Assembly (NCBI GenBank): GCA_030549775.1
Contig: CM060174.1
Coordinates: 47,658,707 to 47,722,706 of the forward strand
Source: Tamarix chinensis
Lineage: Eukaryota > Streptophyta > Magnoliopsida > Caryophyllales > Tamaricaceae
DNA length: 64,000 bases
Direction: 5' to 3'
A model generated the notes under the pieces. The model was not told where the DNA came from. It saw only the letters and a list, made by a program, of their open reading frames with translations, and ran no database searches. Position numbers and translations under genes: made by a program. Below are positions 24,441 through 36,285 of the stretch, piece after piece. Numbering within the stretch: position 1 is the stretch's first letter; every line of letters starts with the position of its first letter.

Positions 24441-25590
24441 GATATATATAAAATATGTTTAGTTAAGAAGGATCAAAGAGAGGATATACATTAGCCTTTA
24501 AAATTTTCCTCCATTATTTTCAAGCCATTAGGGTTCTTGAGTTCTATTTAATTCATTTTTCCATTTCACTATAGAAGTATTAAATACCACTTAGTTTTTG
24601 TGTTGTTACAATCTTCCAAGTTCTTTCTTTTCTTTGTTTTTTTTTTCCGATTATTTCATACCTTTTAATTTAATTAATGTAATTATAAATATTTTTTTAT
24701 TGAATTGAGTTTTTTGATTATGGTTATTATAATTAATCCTTTGTTAATTTATTCATCTATTTCAAATTAAGTTATGATTTGTATTTATTTAGATCATGAA
24801 TTTTTTTTTTGTATCACTATGCTATGCTAGATTAAAATAGAATATAAGGATGTTTGAAAGAACCAAGTTAATTAATTATGAGATGTGAATTAGATTTAAC
24901 TGTTATGTTTATTTTGGTTAGATTAATAAAATGATTTTCATTAGCATAGATCTAATTTCAGGACTTTATTATCTAGATTTCCTACATTGTTCATTTAGGT
25001 ACTAAATGGATGCTAAGATAGGATAGTTAATTCATAATTGTTAACATCCACAAATAGCAAAAAGGTTAATTAATTTCTATAATAATGGTATTAATTTAAT
25101 CTAGTTTATAAATATTTAGAATTACATCATTTGAGGTTACTATATTTATTTTTCTAGTCTGTTGTTCCTTAATTATTGATGCTACCATTAGTTGATTTTA
25201 GAGATCTTACCATAGGTTATTAATTTGTGAGATGATAAATCAGAAGTATGCCACGATTTATTTGCATAAAGGTTACTAGGAAGAGAGCATGTGCGAGTTT
25301 CTATAAGTTAACATAAAAAAATACAAGGCTATATTAGTTCATGATCAGTTGATATTCCTATGATATTCTCTGACCTCAATTATCTCCTCATTGTTATATG
25401 GTTGTTTTCTAAATTATAGCTTCTTTTATTTGTATCTAGTTTTGTTTAATTAGGAAAATGGAGCATTAATTTGATAGTTGAAATCTATAGATTAAATTAT
25501 AGTCTTTATGGGGTCAACATGTACTCATTTCTTAATACCTTTTTGTGTGCTTAAGGTTTAATTTTGAGTGTTTATAATATTATAAATAAG
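23990..25590 (+). mobile_element. Athila/Tat-type Ty3/gypsy 5' LTR, + orientation (5' truncated)
   Basis: Internal LTR words TTTGCTTAGTTTTGTAGG and AATCAAGGTAAGGAGTTGAGG (24030-24080) and a CTTTATGGGGTCAACATG block (25508) follow the usual Athila/Tat LTR order. The LTR ends just before a tRNA-type PBS at 25593. The TGATAAGTGC start is missing. A (CA)n tract lies inside (24373-24436). Confidence 0.65.
24373..24436. repeat. (CA)n microsatellite
   Basis: About 32 CA units with one CG interruption (near 24388), followed by (AT)n. It lies in the U3/R part of the Athila/Tat LTR. Confidence 0.97.
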
Positions 25591-25592
25591 TT

Positions 25593-25614
25593 TGGTGCTA
25601 TTGTTGAGGACCGA
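25593..25614 (+). promoter_or_regulatory. Primer binding site, tRNA-Asp type (decayed)
   Basis: TGGTGCTATTGTTGAGGA-CCGA resembles the TGGCGCCGTTGCCGGGGA PBS used by Athila/Tat elements. Most differences are C-to-T or G-to-A, as expected after methylation-driven decay. Confidence 0.75.
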
Positions 25615-25699
25615 CAACTTTAATATTTATTTCTATTATCATTTTTTTGGTTTTTATTTTTCACTTCTTCTAATTACAAATACCTTTTGTCTTCTTATT

Positions 25700-27247
25700 C
25701 ATGTCCAATAAGAATCCATGTTTGAAAGCATTTTTTTAATTGAAAATATACATCAAATCATTCAACTAATGGCAAAAAAATCTCGAAGGTGACTGGAATA
25801 TGTTCATATTATTCCCTTCCATCTAAGTGATAGCTCTTCATTATTTAGAGAGAGCATAGAAGATAATCAATAGGAAGTTTTTGAAGTGCTGATGGTAAAT
25901 CAAACTCTAAAGAAGCTTACATCACCTACTTTTAACCCTAATATCCTTTGCATTAATTTTCTTGATGAAAAAGATCAGTGTGAGATTAGACTTGGATTGA
26001 TGCACGCACTTCCTATCTTTATAGGTTTCAAGACATTAACTCTTTGGATCAAATTCATTACCAATCTAAATAAGTTTCTTAAGGAATTCCTCTAGCATAC
26101 TCTAGTATGAAATTAGTAGGGGTAAGTGTTGATCAACTTAAATTAAAAGCTTCCTCTTTTACTTCAACTAATACTGCTAATAAAAGACTACATTATTTAC
26201 CCATTAGATTTGTTAATACTCAAGATGATATGTAAAAATTATTTCAAACAAAGTAATTCCATTCATCTAAGGCCACATATATTACAAAAGAAATGTGTGG
26301 TAGTAGGCAAGCTAGAAGAGAGTCCTTACATGATTATTCGGAAAGACGTAAGAAATTGTGTAGTAGTTTCCCAAACCTCCAAATTAGTGAGCAATTGTTA
26401 ATATAATATTTATATAAATGAATTCCATAGACCCTAATATGCTACATGCTGCGAGTGGGGGAGCATTTGTAGATAAAATCCCAGATAATGCTAAAATATT
26501 AATTTCTAATATGGCTTCTAACTCTTAGTACTTTGGCACATGAAATTATTCTTACCTATCTTATCATGTTAAGGAAACTAGTATATAGATCTCAAGGAAA
26601 AAATAAACAACTTAAATTCACTAGTGAGAAAGTAGTTATGGGGGAGTCCTAACTCAGATATGAGGGGATTGCTCATATGCAAGTCATGCTACAGATGCAT
26701 GTCTCACATTTCAAGAAGAGAAACATGTTAATGAGATAGGTAGAACTAAATGAAACTCAAAGTATGATCCATATGCTCCAACTTAAAACCTAAGGTGGAG
26801 GGATCATCCCAACTTAAGGCATGATACTAATCAAAGATAACCATTATAACAAAATTAAACTATAACCAACACCCTATATTCTAACCTATTCCTCAAAGCC
26901 AAGTAATACCTCAATTTGTGCAACCTTTCAACCAATGGTACGACAACACACTTATGGTATGTCATTAGAGGATATAGTTAATACATTATCTTTTAAAACC
27001 ATAAAGATTCAACATGAAAAAAGAAATGGGTTAAGCAACTTAAAAATTATACTAGTTAATTGGCAAATTATATAGGAAGTTTGCAATCTTAAAGTTATCA
27101 AAACTCTTAAGTTAGATATATAGGAATCCTAAAGAAAACGTGAGTTCCATCACCACTAAGAGTGAAAAAAATTAGACAATCCAAAGTGAATTAAGGATAA
27201 AAATGGGATATAAATAAAATAAAAAGAATCAATAAGTTTAGAGGAGG
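25700..27247 (+). pseudogene. Athila/Tat gag, decayed and cut by the chain at 27248
   Basis: Recognisable pieces in successive frames: TLKKLTSPTFNPNILCINF and a following IRLGLMHALPIF (25886-26095), matching the gag N-terminal LKELA...LLPKFHG block; LHAASGGAFVDKIPDNAKIL (about 26440-26500), matching AASGGALVDKTPE; a WRDHPNL word (about 26795-26815); and SLEDIVNTLS with a coiled-coil-like tail (about 26960-27070). Gag forms the virus-like particle. Many stops and frameshifts. The family B LTR begins abruptly at 27248; pol of the same kind reappears near 61009. Confidence 0.75.
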
Positions 27248-29808
27248 TGTAACACCCTCATTTTTCACTACTAAAACAATATCCTTTTACAACATTACAA
27301 AAGTAGAAAAATACCAACCACATATAGGAAAATTGTAGTGATGCCACTACTATTAATATAGGATTGTCATCAAACACCCTTCCTATATTAGATACAAGGC
27401 CAAGAAAATAAAAAAATAAAATAAGATTAGGACGCACAAGAAAGATATTATATAGATATAGAAGAAAATGATTAGAAAACAAGACCTTGACAACCCATAA
27501 AATATGTAAATACATGAGTGATGATTAAACTAAAGTATATAACTAAAATTGAAAGAAAAATAGTTTCTACATATCCACACTCTTAAAACCACAAGCCTAA
27601 AAAGAGGTAGACCCACTACTGGTCATCCAAAAGAACCTGCACATGGTCTTCTACTCATGGGATTGAGGATGTAACTAAAGAAATAGACACATTAGTATGC
27701 TTCGTACTGAGTAATGTAAGTTACCTCATAAAAATATTCACAAGAATATAATTCCACACAAAAATAAAATTCATGCAAAACACAGTAGCATGCTTACACT
27801 ATGCAATTAAGTGTACCTATTTTACCACAACTATATCATGCATGAGGAATTCATGCCATGCAAGGTCTTAGAAAAATCATGGATCAACATGAAGAGTAAT
27901 GCAACATAAATAATATGGATAGGAATGTATGATTTAATAACAATATATTCCCTTAGTTCTATTTCCACATTAACATGATCCTTTAGATTAACTATTTACA
28001 AGCTATTATTCCTCTTTCCCTTTCTTTTTCCTTTTTATTTATTTACATCCTTATTCTTATTCTTATCAAGTGAGAAAATTTTTACTACTCCTTGGTCTCA
28101 TATATCATGGAATCCTACCCTAACCATAAAACATAAAGTCTATTCGAATCCATGTAACCACCAATGGACATAAAGTATAGCTAGAGCCAAGCACTACAAG
28201 AGAAATAAAGTCCGGCCAAAGCCAAAAATAAACTAAGTAACTAGACCCTTTAGTATCGATACATCGTAGGACATTATCAGTGTTTAAATTAGGAAAGATA
28301 TTGGAATATACTAGGATCCCACATGAAGGCAAAGACCAAAGGCAGAGTAACCTCCAGTAGCTATTCTAGGATCGAGTAACCTAGACCTATGCACAACTCG
28401 ATCATCTTCCATTTGAAGTGATTAATGTGTTATTTTTCATTATTATGTTATCATACAAAACCCATTCAACATCAAAGTAACACATCAACATACTCATTCC
28501 ATGTTAACTATTATTACCCTCCAACCATGTGGTGGGATTTTAAATAGTGCTTAAAAAATATTACATCAACCCATAATGATAGTCCATTTAGGCCAAGAAT
28601 ATAGATTATAATATCATTTCTATATCATAAAATACTCTTTCAAGTTTATCCATTTAAGCCTCCCCAAACACTTATTGAGAATACTATGAATTATGAATCA
28701 TTTACTCCATCTCATAGGTTAGTTAATTTATGCCAATATGTGTGTTCTCATAATGAAAGAGTCATATTATAACAATGGGTATAGTCTCAAAATATATTAA
28801 GTTAAAAAGATAAAAAATAAAAAAACTCTCATTAAATTAGTCAATAGGTTTGGGCTAAGGAATTGATCAGTTTGGCTCAACCAAACCCTAGAATTCCCTT
28901 AAACTAGTCAATTGGTATGTTTAGACTAGTTGACTATTATATAACCAATCAAGTGTTTTTGACAAACCATTTGATGAGTTTAAGATGAGAGCAAATAAAG
29001 TCACCATAAACTAATGGGTTTGAGCCAACCAAGCGATTATCCTAAGGGCTAGTCGATTGATGTAGATTAACTAAGAGATTTTTTAAAGGGTGTTAAGGGA
29101 TATTTATAGCAAATGAATAGATTAAGGAGTGAGTTGGGTTATGCAACATATCAAAAATACTAATTTTACCATTGAAATATGAGATGAATGAAAAATCTAT
29201 TAGGAATAGATTGACTTCCATCTCAGAGCTAAAAAGGTTATTCTCTAAAGAGTGCAACTCAAGGTCATACAGAAAATATCAAGAATAGGAAGGGAAATGG
29301 AAGATTGAGGTGGATGAAAAATCTCCCAGCTATGCAGGGACAGTCTAGAAATTGAAGCATACTTCAAGAGGTGTGTAGAGGAGAGAGGAAGAAGAAGATA
29401 AGAATGAGGTCATCATCTCCTTTGTCTATCAAATTTAAACCCTCGAATATGATTGAGGTAGAAATTATAGTTGAATAAATGATCAATAGGGTTAGTATCA
29501 TAGAAGGAAATTTTGGATTTAGATTATCAAAGCTCCATTTTGATTTAAGAAACTTCCTAGAAAATTGAGCTTTGAAAAGCACTCAGCTAGACAAACCAAT
29601 TGATTGGTTTAGCAATACTAGTCTTTTACTATATAGACCGGTCGATTAGTTTTTCCAAGCTAATCGATTAGTTTAGTCAAGAAAAACCTTACTTAAAATG
29701 ATATACTAGTCGATCAGTCCACCAAAAAACTTATTATATTCATTTTTAAAAAATTTTCTCAATTTTACCTTAGAATCAAACGAAAGTTCCAAATCAAGGT
29801 CGAACCTT
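27248..29808 (-). mobile_element. Family B (Tekay/Del-like) LTR-B1, left part
   Basis: Begins TGTAACACCCTCATTTTTCAC, the inverted 3' end of family B LTRs. It resumes at 42171-42240, ending GGATATTACA after a 12.4-kb insertion. The minus-sense TATA box is at 29101-29108. AATCGATTAG/CCAATTGATTGG motifs cluster at 28840-29060 and 29580-29720. It is the 3' LTR of the minus-strand chromovirus whose internal region starts at 42241. Confidence 0.85.
29101..29108 (-). promoter_or_regulatory. TATA box of LTR-B1
   Basis: Plus strand GATATTTATAGC, the same place as GGCTATTTATAGCC in LTR-B2. Confidence 0.6.
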
Positions 29809-31589
29809 TGTAACACCCCCAAAATCATAGTTGAAAATTTTTATTTAATTAAAACATACACAAGTATAGGGGGTGCTACTACCATGATCTGCATAAGCCG
29901 GGCCCTCGACTAGTCTCGTACCAATCACAATGCTAAGAATAATTTCACAAACATTAAAAAATTAAGATAGGTGACTATAGAAATAAAAAAAAATTCATAA
30001 TAAAGAGAAGTTAGAGTGCAAAATCAAAGTGTCAATATAGAATTAAAAATGGTTATTAAGTTAAGCCTTCAAGGGGAAAGAAAAATACAATGGTAAAATA
30101 AAACTAGAAATTTTTAGAGAATCCGATCGACACTTGCTGTCAACCCAAGGAAAAGTCTAATAGTCATCACATAGCCTTGCCCAACGCATTAAGTGCCTCA
30201 TAGGCATCGAATACGGTATCTCCAACCTACACAAACATAGAAGGGACCTGTGCTTGTGAGAATGAGTAACACCCATGAAACGGGCGATTAGTACGCTACA
30301 TACTGAGCAAGGTACCATATGGGTAAGGCCATGTAAGAATAATAGACAAGTAAGGCATATAATGCATAACTCAGGTTCATATCATCAATCTAGATTTAGA
30401 CCAATATTTCTACCTTACAAACTTCTCATATTAATTCCACCTAAATACGGGTACCCCACTATTATAATCGGTGGGCTGAAAACACTCCATAGGGTGGAAC
30501 GTAGTTGACCATTATTATAACTGGTGGACCAAAAAAATATCCTACCTTAGCCTAGCTTGATAATCTTTCACTTTAAGTGTTTAGTGTTTTATTCATATCT
30601 TATTCCACACACATCCCAAACTAGACATGCATGACCTACTAGAATTCCTATGCTCACCCTTTTATTCCCACTTCTGCTAAAAACCCTATCCCATATCTTG
30701 GGACCTTTACACAACCTATGACCCCAAGAATTCCTCCCTATCTTTTTCCACTGACCATGAAAACCCAAAACTCTTCTACACATGGTTCAAGGCTCACTCC
30801 TTATAACTCTATTTTGACTCCTCTTTACCTTCTAGGGTTTCCCTCTAAAACCCTAATCTATCTTATGTGATCTCACTTCCCTTAATCCTACATAACTAAC
30901 ACTCTGCTTGATACCAAAGCCATTAATCCCCTCAAACTAAACCGATACCACAACCTCGCTTCCCAACTTCCACATGTGATCATAAAAAAATCCTAGTTCA
31001 CTCCCTAAACCATAGTTCTTCTCCTTTATTTTATTTCACCCCCTCAAAACCCAAACACCTTTCTTACTTAGCTCACCTTTCCTCCATGTGACACCCCTTT
31101 CATTATTTATTCCCCATCCTAACCTTTTCCATTAGTTTTCCCTACCTTGCACACTTCTCTCACTTAGAGTTTCCTCCCAAACCCTAGTCAAGTCCCCCAT
31201 TAAAATACCCCAAAAATCCTAATTTAGGAATTATGGCAAAACAATGATTTATTAGGGAAAAATTAAGAAAATAAATTACTTCATTAAATAAAGAGGAAAT
31301 TAATTGAGGAAAATAAGGATAAAATAATAAATAAATTATTTAGAAAATTTTGGACATTTTACTAATTAAAATGAAAATGGAGGAAAATTACCCAAAATAG
31401 CCAAAATTAATCTAAAAAGGGAATTAAATTATTATTTTAATAATTTTTAAATATTCAAGAATATATATATATTTATATATATATAAATGTATAATAACCC
31501 AAAAAAATTCTAAATAAATTGTGCAAAAATCCAAAACCTTAAAGAAACCCGTTTCTCCCTTTTTCCTCCTTCCTTTCCTTTCTTTTTCC

Positions 31590-32790
31590 TTTTTCTTCTT
31601 CCCTGCCGGATTTGGGCCTCGCCCGGCCCATTTCCCCATCCCTTCTCTCCTTTCCACGGCCCAGCGTCGTCCGCTGGCCGTCACATGACAGCAACACAGC
31701 GTTTCACCTTTCGAAGCCGTCGAAACGCCGCGTCGCGTTTATTGAACCTTATGACCGTTGCCCATCCAGCGACGCGATGCCACATTTTGTTCTTCTAATT
31801 ACTGAAACACCGCGTTTGGTTTAAAAACTTTATAACCGTTACCAAACCGGCTGGCTTGCCTCCTTTCTCTCTTTCTTTCTCCCTGGACGGCCGGTCCAGC
31901 CGCGGCGTCGTCTTCTTCCTCGCGACTTGCAACTGCCGCGGCTTGCAACCTCCGAAAATGTCTGCTGTCTAACCGTCCTTCCCCTGCCATTTCTGTCCCT
32001 TTCTTTACCAATTCGACCCAACACACCCGTCCTACCCCTCACGCGTCCTGTCGTCTTTCCCTTTTCCTGCACCCAGCCAAACAAACCCTGCCAAACCGCA
32101 GGGCATGCGCCGGCTGCCACCACCGGACGGCGGCCTGCCGCACCTGCCCCACATGCCATCACTCTCCTTCATTGTTTTCCCCTTCATAATTACCTATAAA
32201 TACCCCCCAAATGACCAAAGCAAGTCCTCTCTTTTGGACCTTGCTGAAACCTTGCCTCGCCACTGCTAGAGAAGACAAGCTTTCCGCCGCCGCCAGGAAC
32301 CGCTCCGACCACCGCCACACACCAAAGTCCTCCCTGCACCATCCTCCACACAACCAAGCCATTGCCGCCCTCTTCCTTTGCCCGCACGTGCCGCCTCAGT
32401 CGTGCGAACCTCCCTTCCTAAAAAAATGACCACCGCCCCCTGTCGCCGCCTCGCGCCACCTTCTGCCGCCACCTCTACCGCGATCAATCTCCTACCACTC
32501 TCCAATATAACCAGTAGGCCCTCATCTACCTTCCTATACCCTCCTTAGTCCCTGGCTCCTTCTCCACCAACCTCCACCATCTTCCACCACCCTCCACCAC
32601 CTTCGGCCGCCGCCCCTTGTCACGCCACCACCCTCATTCCACTCCCCTTCACCTGCTATTTCTTCCCCCACCTCAAACTTCTTCTTTTCTCTTCCCATCT
32701 AACCTCCACCTTAACCTTTCCCTCTCTTCTCCTCCTCCACTGCCGCCGCCAGACCACCATCGACCCTAGGTGGTTTTCCACTCATCCAAA
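31590..32790. other. GC-rich block of LTR-A3 with chance ORFs
   Basis: C-rich + strand with CCACC/GCCGCC words. Overlapping frames on both strands, none conserved against the equivalent blocks in LTR-A1, A2 and A4. It spans the TATA box, so its 3' half would be transcribed leader. Confidence 0.75.
32195..32202 (+). promoter_or_regulatory. TATA box of LTR-A3
   Basis: ACCTATAAATACCCCCC, conserved with 7053-7060 and 41334-41341. If used, U3 is about 1 kb and R plus U5 about 3.6 kb, so most of this LTR is transcribed. Confidence 0.7.
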
Positions 32791-32819
32791 CCATAACATT
32801 CCTTTTTATATAGCTGCTA

Positions 32820-33001
32820 TTAAATTTAACTAATATTAATGTTATTATACTTATCATTATCATTATTATTATTTCTTTTATTATTATTATTATTATTAGT
32901 ATTACTTTTATTATTATTATTAATATTATTATCTCTATCATTAAAGTTATTACTCTTACCAATACTATCATTCCTTCGATTTTATCTTCTATTATACTTA
33001 A

Positions 33002-33049
<48 letters not shown>

Positions 33050-33113
33050 TATCATTATTAATATTATTATTACTTAACCTAACCTTACTTGGTTATTATT
33101 GTTTTTGTTGTTG

Positions 33114-33162
<49 letters not shown>

Positions 33163-33180
33163 CATTATTATTATACTTAA
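32820..33180. repeat. (TTA)n microsatellite tract
   Basis: Long imperfect runs of TTA with TTG interruptions near 33105. Frames here (32711-33055, 32839-33180, 33074-33379) encode only Ile/Leu/Tyr/Asn runs and are not genes. It matches 6185-6470 and 36537-36650 in position. Confidence 0.97.
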
Positions 33181-33657
33181 CACCTTTATCATTATTGTTA
33201 ATAGTAATACTACTTTTATTATTATCAATTTTATTTAACTCAAGTTGGTGTGTTATCATGTTGTTGGTTAAATAAGAAGAATACTTGAACTTTGGTACCT
33301 TACCATTTAACATTATCCCTAACACTAGCATCATTACTATGATATCATTTGTAGCTATTACTATTATTATTACTATCACTATTTTCCTATAGTTAGCATG
33401 AACCCTATTACTACAAGATTAGAACTAACGGGTCTAATAAGGATAGCAATAAGTATCAAAAATAAATACATTCTGATTAGTAATATTTAATATACTAAAT
33501 TTAAGATAAAAACCCTAGCTTTTGTATAATACCCTCTCTAGTAATAAGAACCTTAATCCTAAACTAGAATAAGGGATGATGGTACTTTCGAGGGAAACGA
33601 ATACTTAGTATTTCTCCCTTTTATAGGTAATCCCAACCAAAGCCCTAAGGAGTTAGA

Positions 33658-33698
33658 GGAGCGTGCTCCAAGCCCGGCGTCGCCTTAGGTAAGGACGT
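33658..33698 (+). promoter_or_regulatory. Conserved palindrome plus splice-donor-like site (LTR-A3)
   Basis: GGAGCGTGCTCC (33658-33669), then CGTCGCCTTAG/GTAAGGACG with the boundary at 33688/33689. It lies downstream of the TATA box in sense, as a leader-intron donor would. Confidence 0.5.
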
Positions 33699-34814
33699 AG
33701 CCAAGGCTCTTGTGTGTTACGTGATTTGTATGCCTTGGATGCTTTATGTTCCGTGCTATATTATGTATCATATGTTTTTCCTTAACTTATCTTATGTGTA
33801 GCACAGCTTGGAGTGAGGTATGTTATGTATGTGTTCTTATGATATGAATATGATATGCATACGTGATGATTATGTGCGATATGATATAACCCTCTAGGAC
33901 ATGCATACTAGGGTGATTGTTATGATGATATGGGAATGAAAGGATAAAAAGAAATAAATGGGAAGTGAGTTGCTAAGGGGGATATGGGGTTGACCCAAAT
34001 GAATAAGAGATGAGAAGTATGCATGGGAATTCTAGGGTTTGCATGGGGACTTGAGAGTTTGCATGGAATGAATAAATTTTGCATGGGGGTGATCCTTAAG
34101 TGTGAAAAGTTGATTTAGGGTGTAAATAAGCTAAAGGGAGAGTTGTGGAGTGATTGGAGACTTGTGAGGAAAAATAATACGTAAGTCGGTGTAAGGGTGT
34201 GTAAGGGACCCGATTAGGGTTTTGGGAGGAAGTGATAATCTAGAAATTATGGAAGTAAAAATGATTAAGGGAGAGTGGAGTATGGGTTAAGAAGGGGGAT
34301 TTACTATATGAAGGGTGAGTATGAGTGCCAGGGTTGAGAAGGAATGTTGGGTGAGAAATAGAGAGGTTACTTGTGGGAGAAGAAAGGTACTAGGGTTTGA
34401 GGTGGTCAACTAGGGTTTTACGGTTATGTGCTGAATCGAAAGGTAAAGTGATATGTTTTGGGAGAGGATCTAATTGAGGTAAGATGTGGGGCGTTGAATG
34501 AGGTAAAGATAGCGTAAGTGGGAGAAGGTTGGGCCACATTGGCCTAATTAGGGTTTTCAAGGGAAAACCCTAGGGGGTGATAGGAGGTGGAGTTGATGTC
34601 ATGAGTGTAGGGCCTAACCCACACCCGTAGGGGTTGACTCTTTCATCTAAAGGTAAGTGTAAAGGGAATGGATGTCGGGGTGTGATAAAGGGCGCAAGAG
34701 TCTCAAGATATGGGACGGGCCCCCTGGGGAGGATAGACGTAGAGGGTAGTTGATATGCATGTCAAGGGTGGAAAGCTTTATTTGATATGACACAAATTAG
34801 ATACTAATTACTTA

Positions 34815-35190
34815 AAGAGTAAGATCGGGGCCAGACTGATCCACCGGCATAATAGTGGCTATGTGCCGAGGTGCCCTGGAGACCGATCCACCGGCATATA
34901 ATAGTGGTTAGGTGCGTTCTTCCTTATAAGTGACCGATCCACCGGCTATAATAGTAGGGGATCCCGAGCTCAACAAACCAAACATTATGTTGTAAATGAA
35001 TCATGGGAAATCTACTATACACTTATAGTGAAACACCATGAGAGTCGGGGCCAGACCGATCCACCGGCATAATAGTGGCCAGGAGCGTTCTGCCCTGGAG
35101 ACCGATCCACCGGCATACAATAGTGGTTAGGTGCGTTCTGCCTTATAAGTGACTGATCCACCAGCTATAATAGTGGGGTTCCTGTACTCA
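34815..35190 (+). repeat. Two-level palindromic minisatellite in LTR-A3
   Basis: Six copies of GATCCACCGGC-ATAATAGTGG in two groups of three (from about 34835 and 35055), with an intervening spacer that includes AACACCATGAGAGTCGGGGCC. It mirrors LTR-A1 4150-4500. Confidence 0.88.
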
Positions 35191-35708
35191 CATGGATTAA
35201 TAAAGATTATGGTGTGAACTAACTATAATTATTAGAGATATGCAAGGAAGAAGTCTGATTGGGCCATAGCCGACCCGCATCATCTATATTATTACATGTT
35301 GGCTATGTGTATTATGTTGTATGATTGTATGCTTGGCCTTAGCGCACCTGCTCCCTTACTCAGTATTGGACCCGAACTGATACTACCTTAGTTGAATGGG
35401 TCCTGTGATGATCCACTGATGGTGGGGAGCATACCTCCTATGCAGGTTTATAATCGGGTACTATTTTGGGGTGGAAGGCTTGACTTGAGTGAGTAGGCGA
35501 TCCGGATATTGATCCTTTTGGGATTTGTTTTGTTATCTATATTTTGTAGTACGTTTCCCGTTTTAAAGAAAAAAAATGTATTATGGAGCTGTAATCCTAA
35601 ATCTTATTCTAACTTTTGTTTGACTTATATCTTATTAATGATTTATGCTAAATGTCGTCTTGCGTTTTATGATACTTCGTACTTAATGATGATTGGATTT
35701 AGCCTTAG

Positions 35709-35754
35709 CACTTAGTACTGGAATGGTAGGAGTGAACCGGTCTGGTACTAAGTG
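35709..35754 (+). repeat. Conserved hairpin near the LTR-A 3' end (LTR-A3)
   Basis: CACTTAGTAC (35709-35718) and GTACTAAGTG (35745-35754) are perfect 10-bp inverted arms. Two G-T wobbles and a G-C can extend the stem. The loop contains GAACCGG. About 100 bp from the LTR end. Confidence 0.85.
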
Positions 35755-36253
35755 TGGTGGTAATGCCCCCGAGTTTACATTTTTATTTTTCGTTTCCGCT
35801 AAACCCTTTTGATTTAAACGAAAATTTTCAGTAGTAAATTTTAGGGGTGTTACACCCATGCTTCCTTACACCAACCCATGTACTATTTTTCATATATGTA
35901 CTCTAATTGCCCTAACAACTCTTTCCTTACCTCACTTAACCCTCAGGCCAACCTTTTCCACGTAAAGGTCATTCCTATGCAAAGGTTAACCATCCTATGC
36001 AACCCTGAACTCCCCATGCATGTTGTAGTCCACCCTTAGGTTATGAGATTTTAAGCCATTCTTAGCACTCTCTAGTTAACCCACTTTCCTTACTCTTTTT
36101 TTCTTTCTCTCACAACCACATCACACTACCTAAGGCTTCTTATCATGCATGTGATGAAAGATAATATTACATAAGCACATTCCAAGTACAAGTAACAATT
36201 GCCATATTACACATGTCATAAAACACATGCAACTTACCTTAGCTCCATGCTTA

Positions 36254-36285
36254 CCTAAAATGATACAGGGCTTGGAGCATGCTCC
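36254..36285 (-). promoter_or_regulatory. Conserved palindrome plus splice-donor-like site (LTR-A4)
   Basis: GGAGCATGCTCC (36274-36285) is a perfect 12-bp palindrome. Downstream in the minus sense is TTTTAG/GTAAG (boundary 36254/36255). Confidence 0.5.

Larger units (their letters stand above)
31196..35859 (+). mobile_element. Solo LTR of family A (LTR-A3), 31201-35854 plus TSD CCCAT
   Basis: 4654 bp in the opposite orientation to its host LTR-A4. It begins TAAAATACCCCAAAAATCC (decayed TGTAATATCCC) and ends TTTTAGGGGTGTTACA. CCCAT occurs at 31196-31200 and 35855-35859. The host sequence rejoins across the gap in line with LTR-A1 near 5120-5160. It is the best copy for reading LTR structure in sense: TATA 32195, GC block, (TTA)n, palindrome and donor 33658-33689, minisatellite 34815-35190, hairpin 35709-35754. 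Confidence 0.93.

Noticed and set aside
24183..24494. 103-codon frame with His-Thr repeats
   Set aside because: The repeat part is the (CA)n microsatellite inside an LTR.
32839..33180. Leu/Tyr-rich frame as a membrane protein
   Set aside because: It is a direct translation of the (TTA)n microsatellite.
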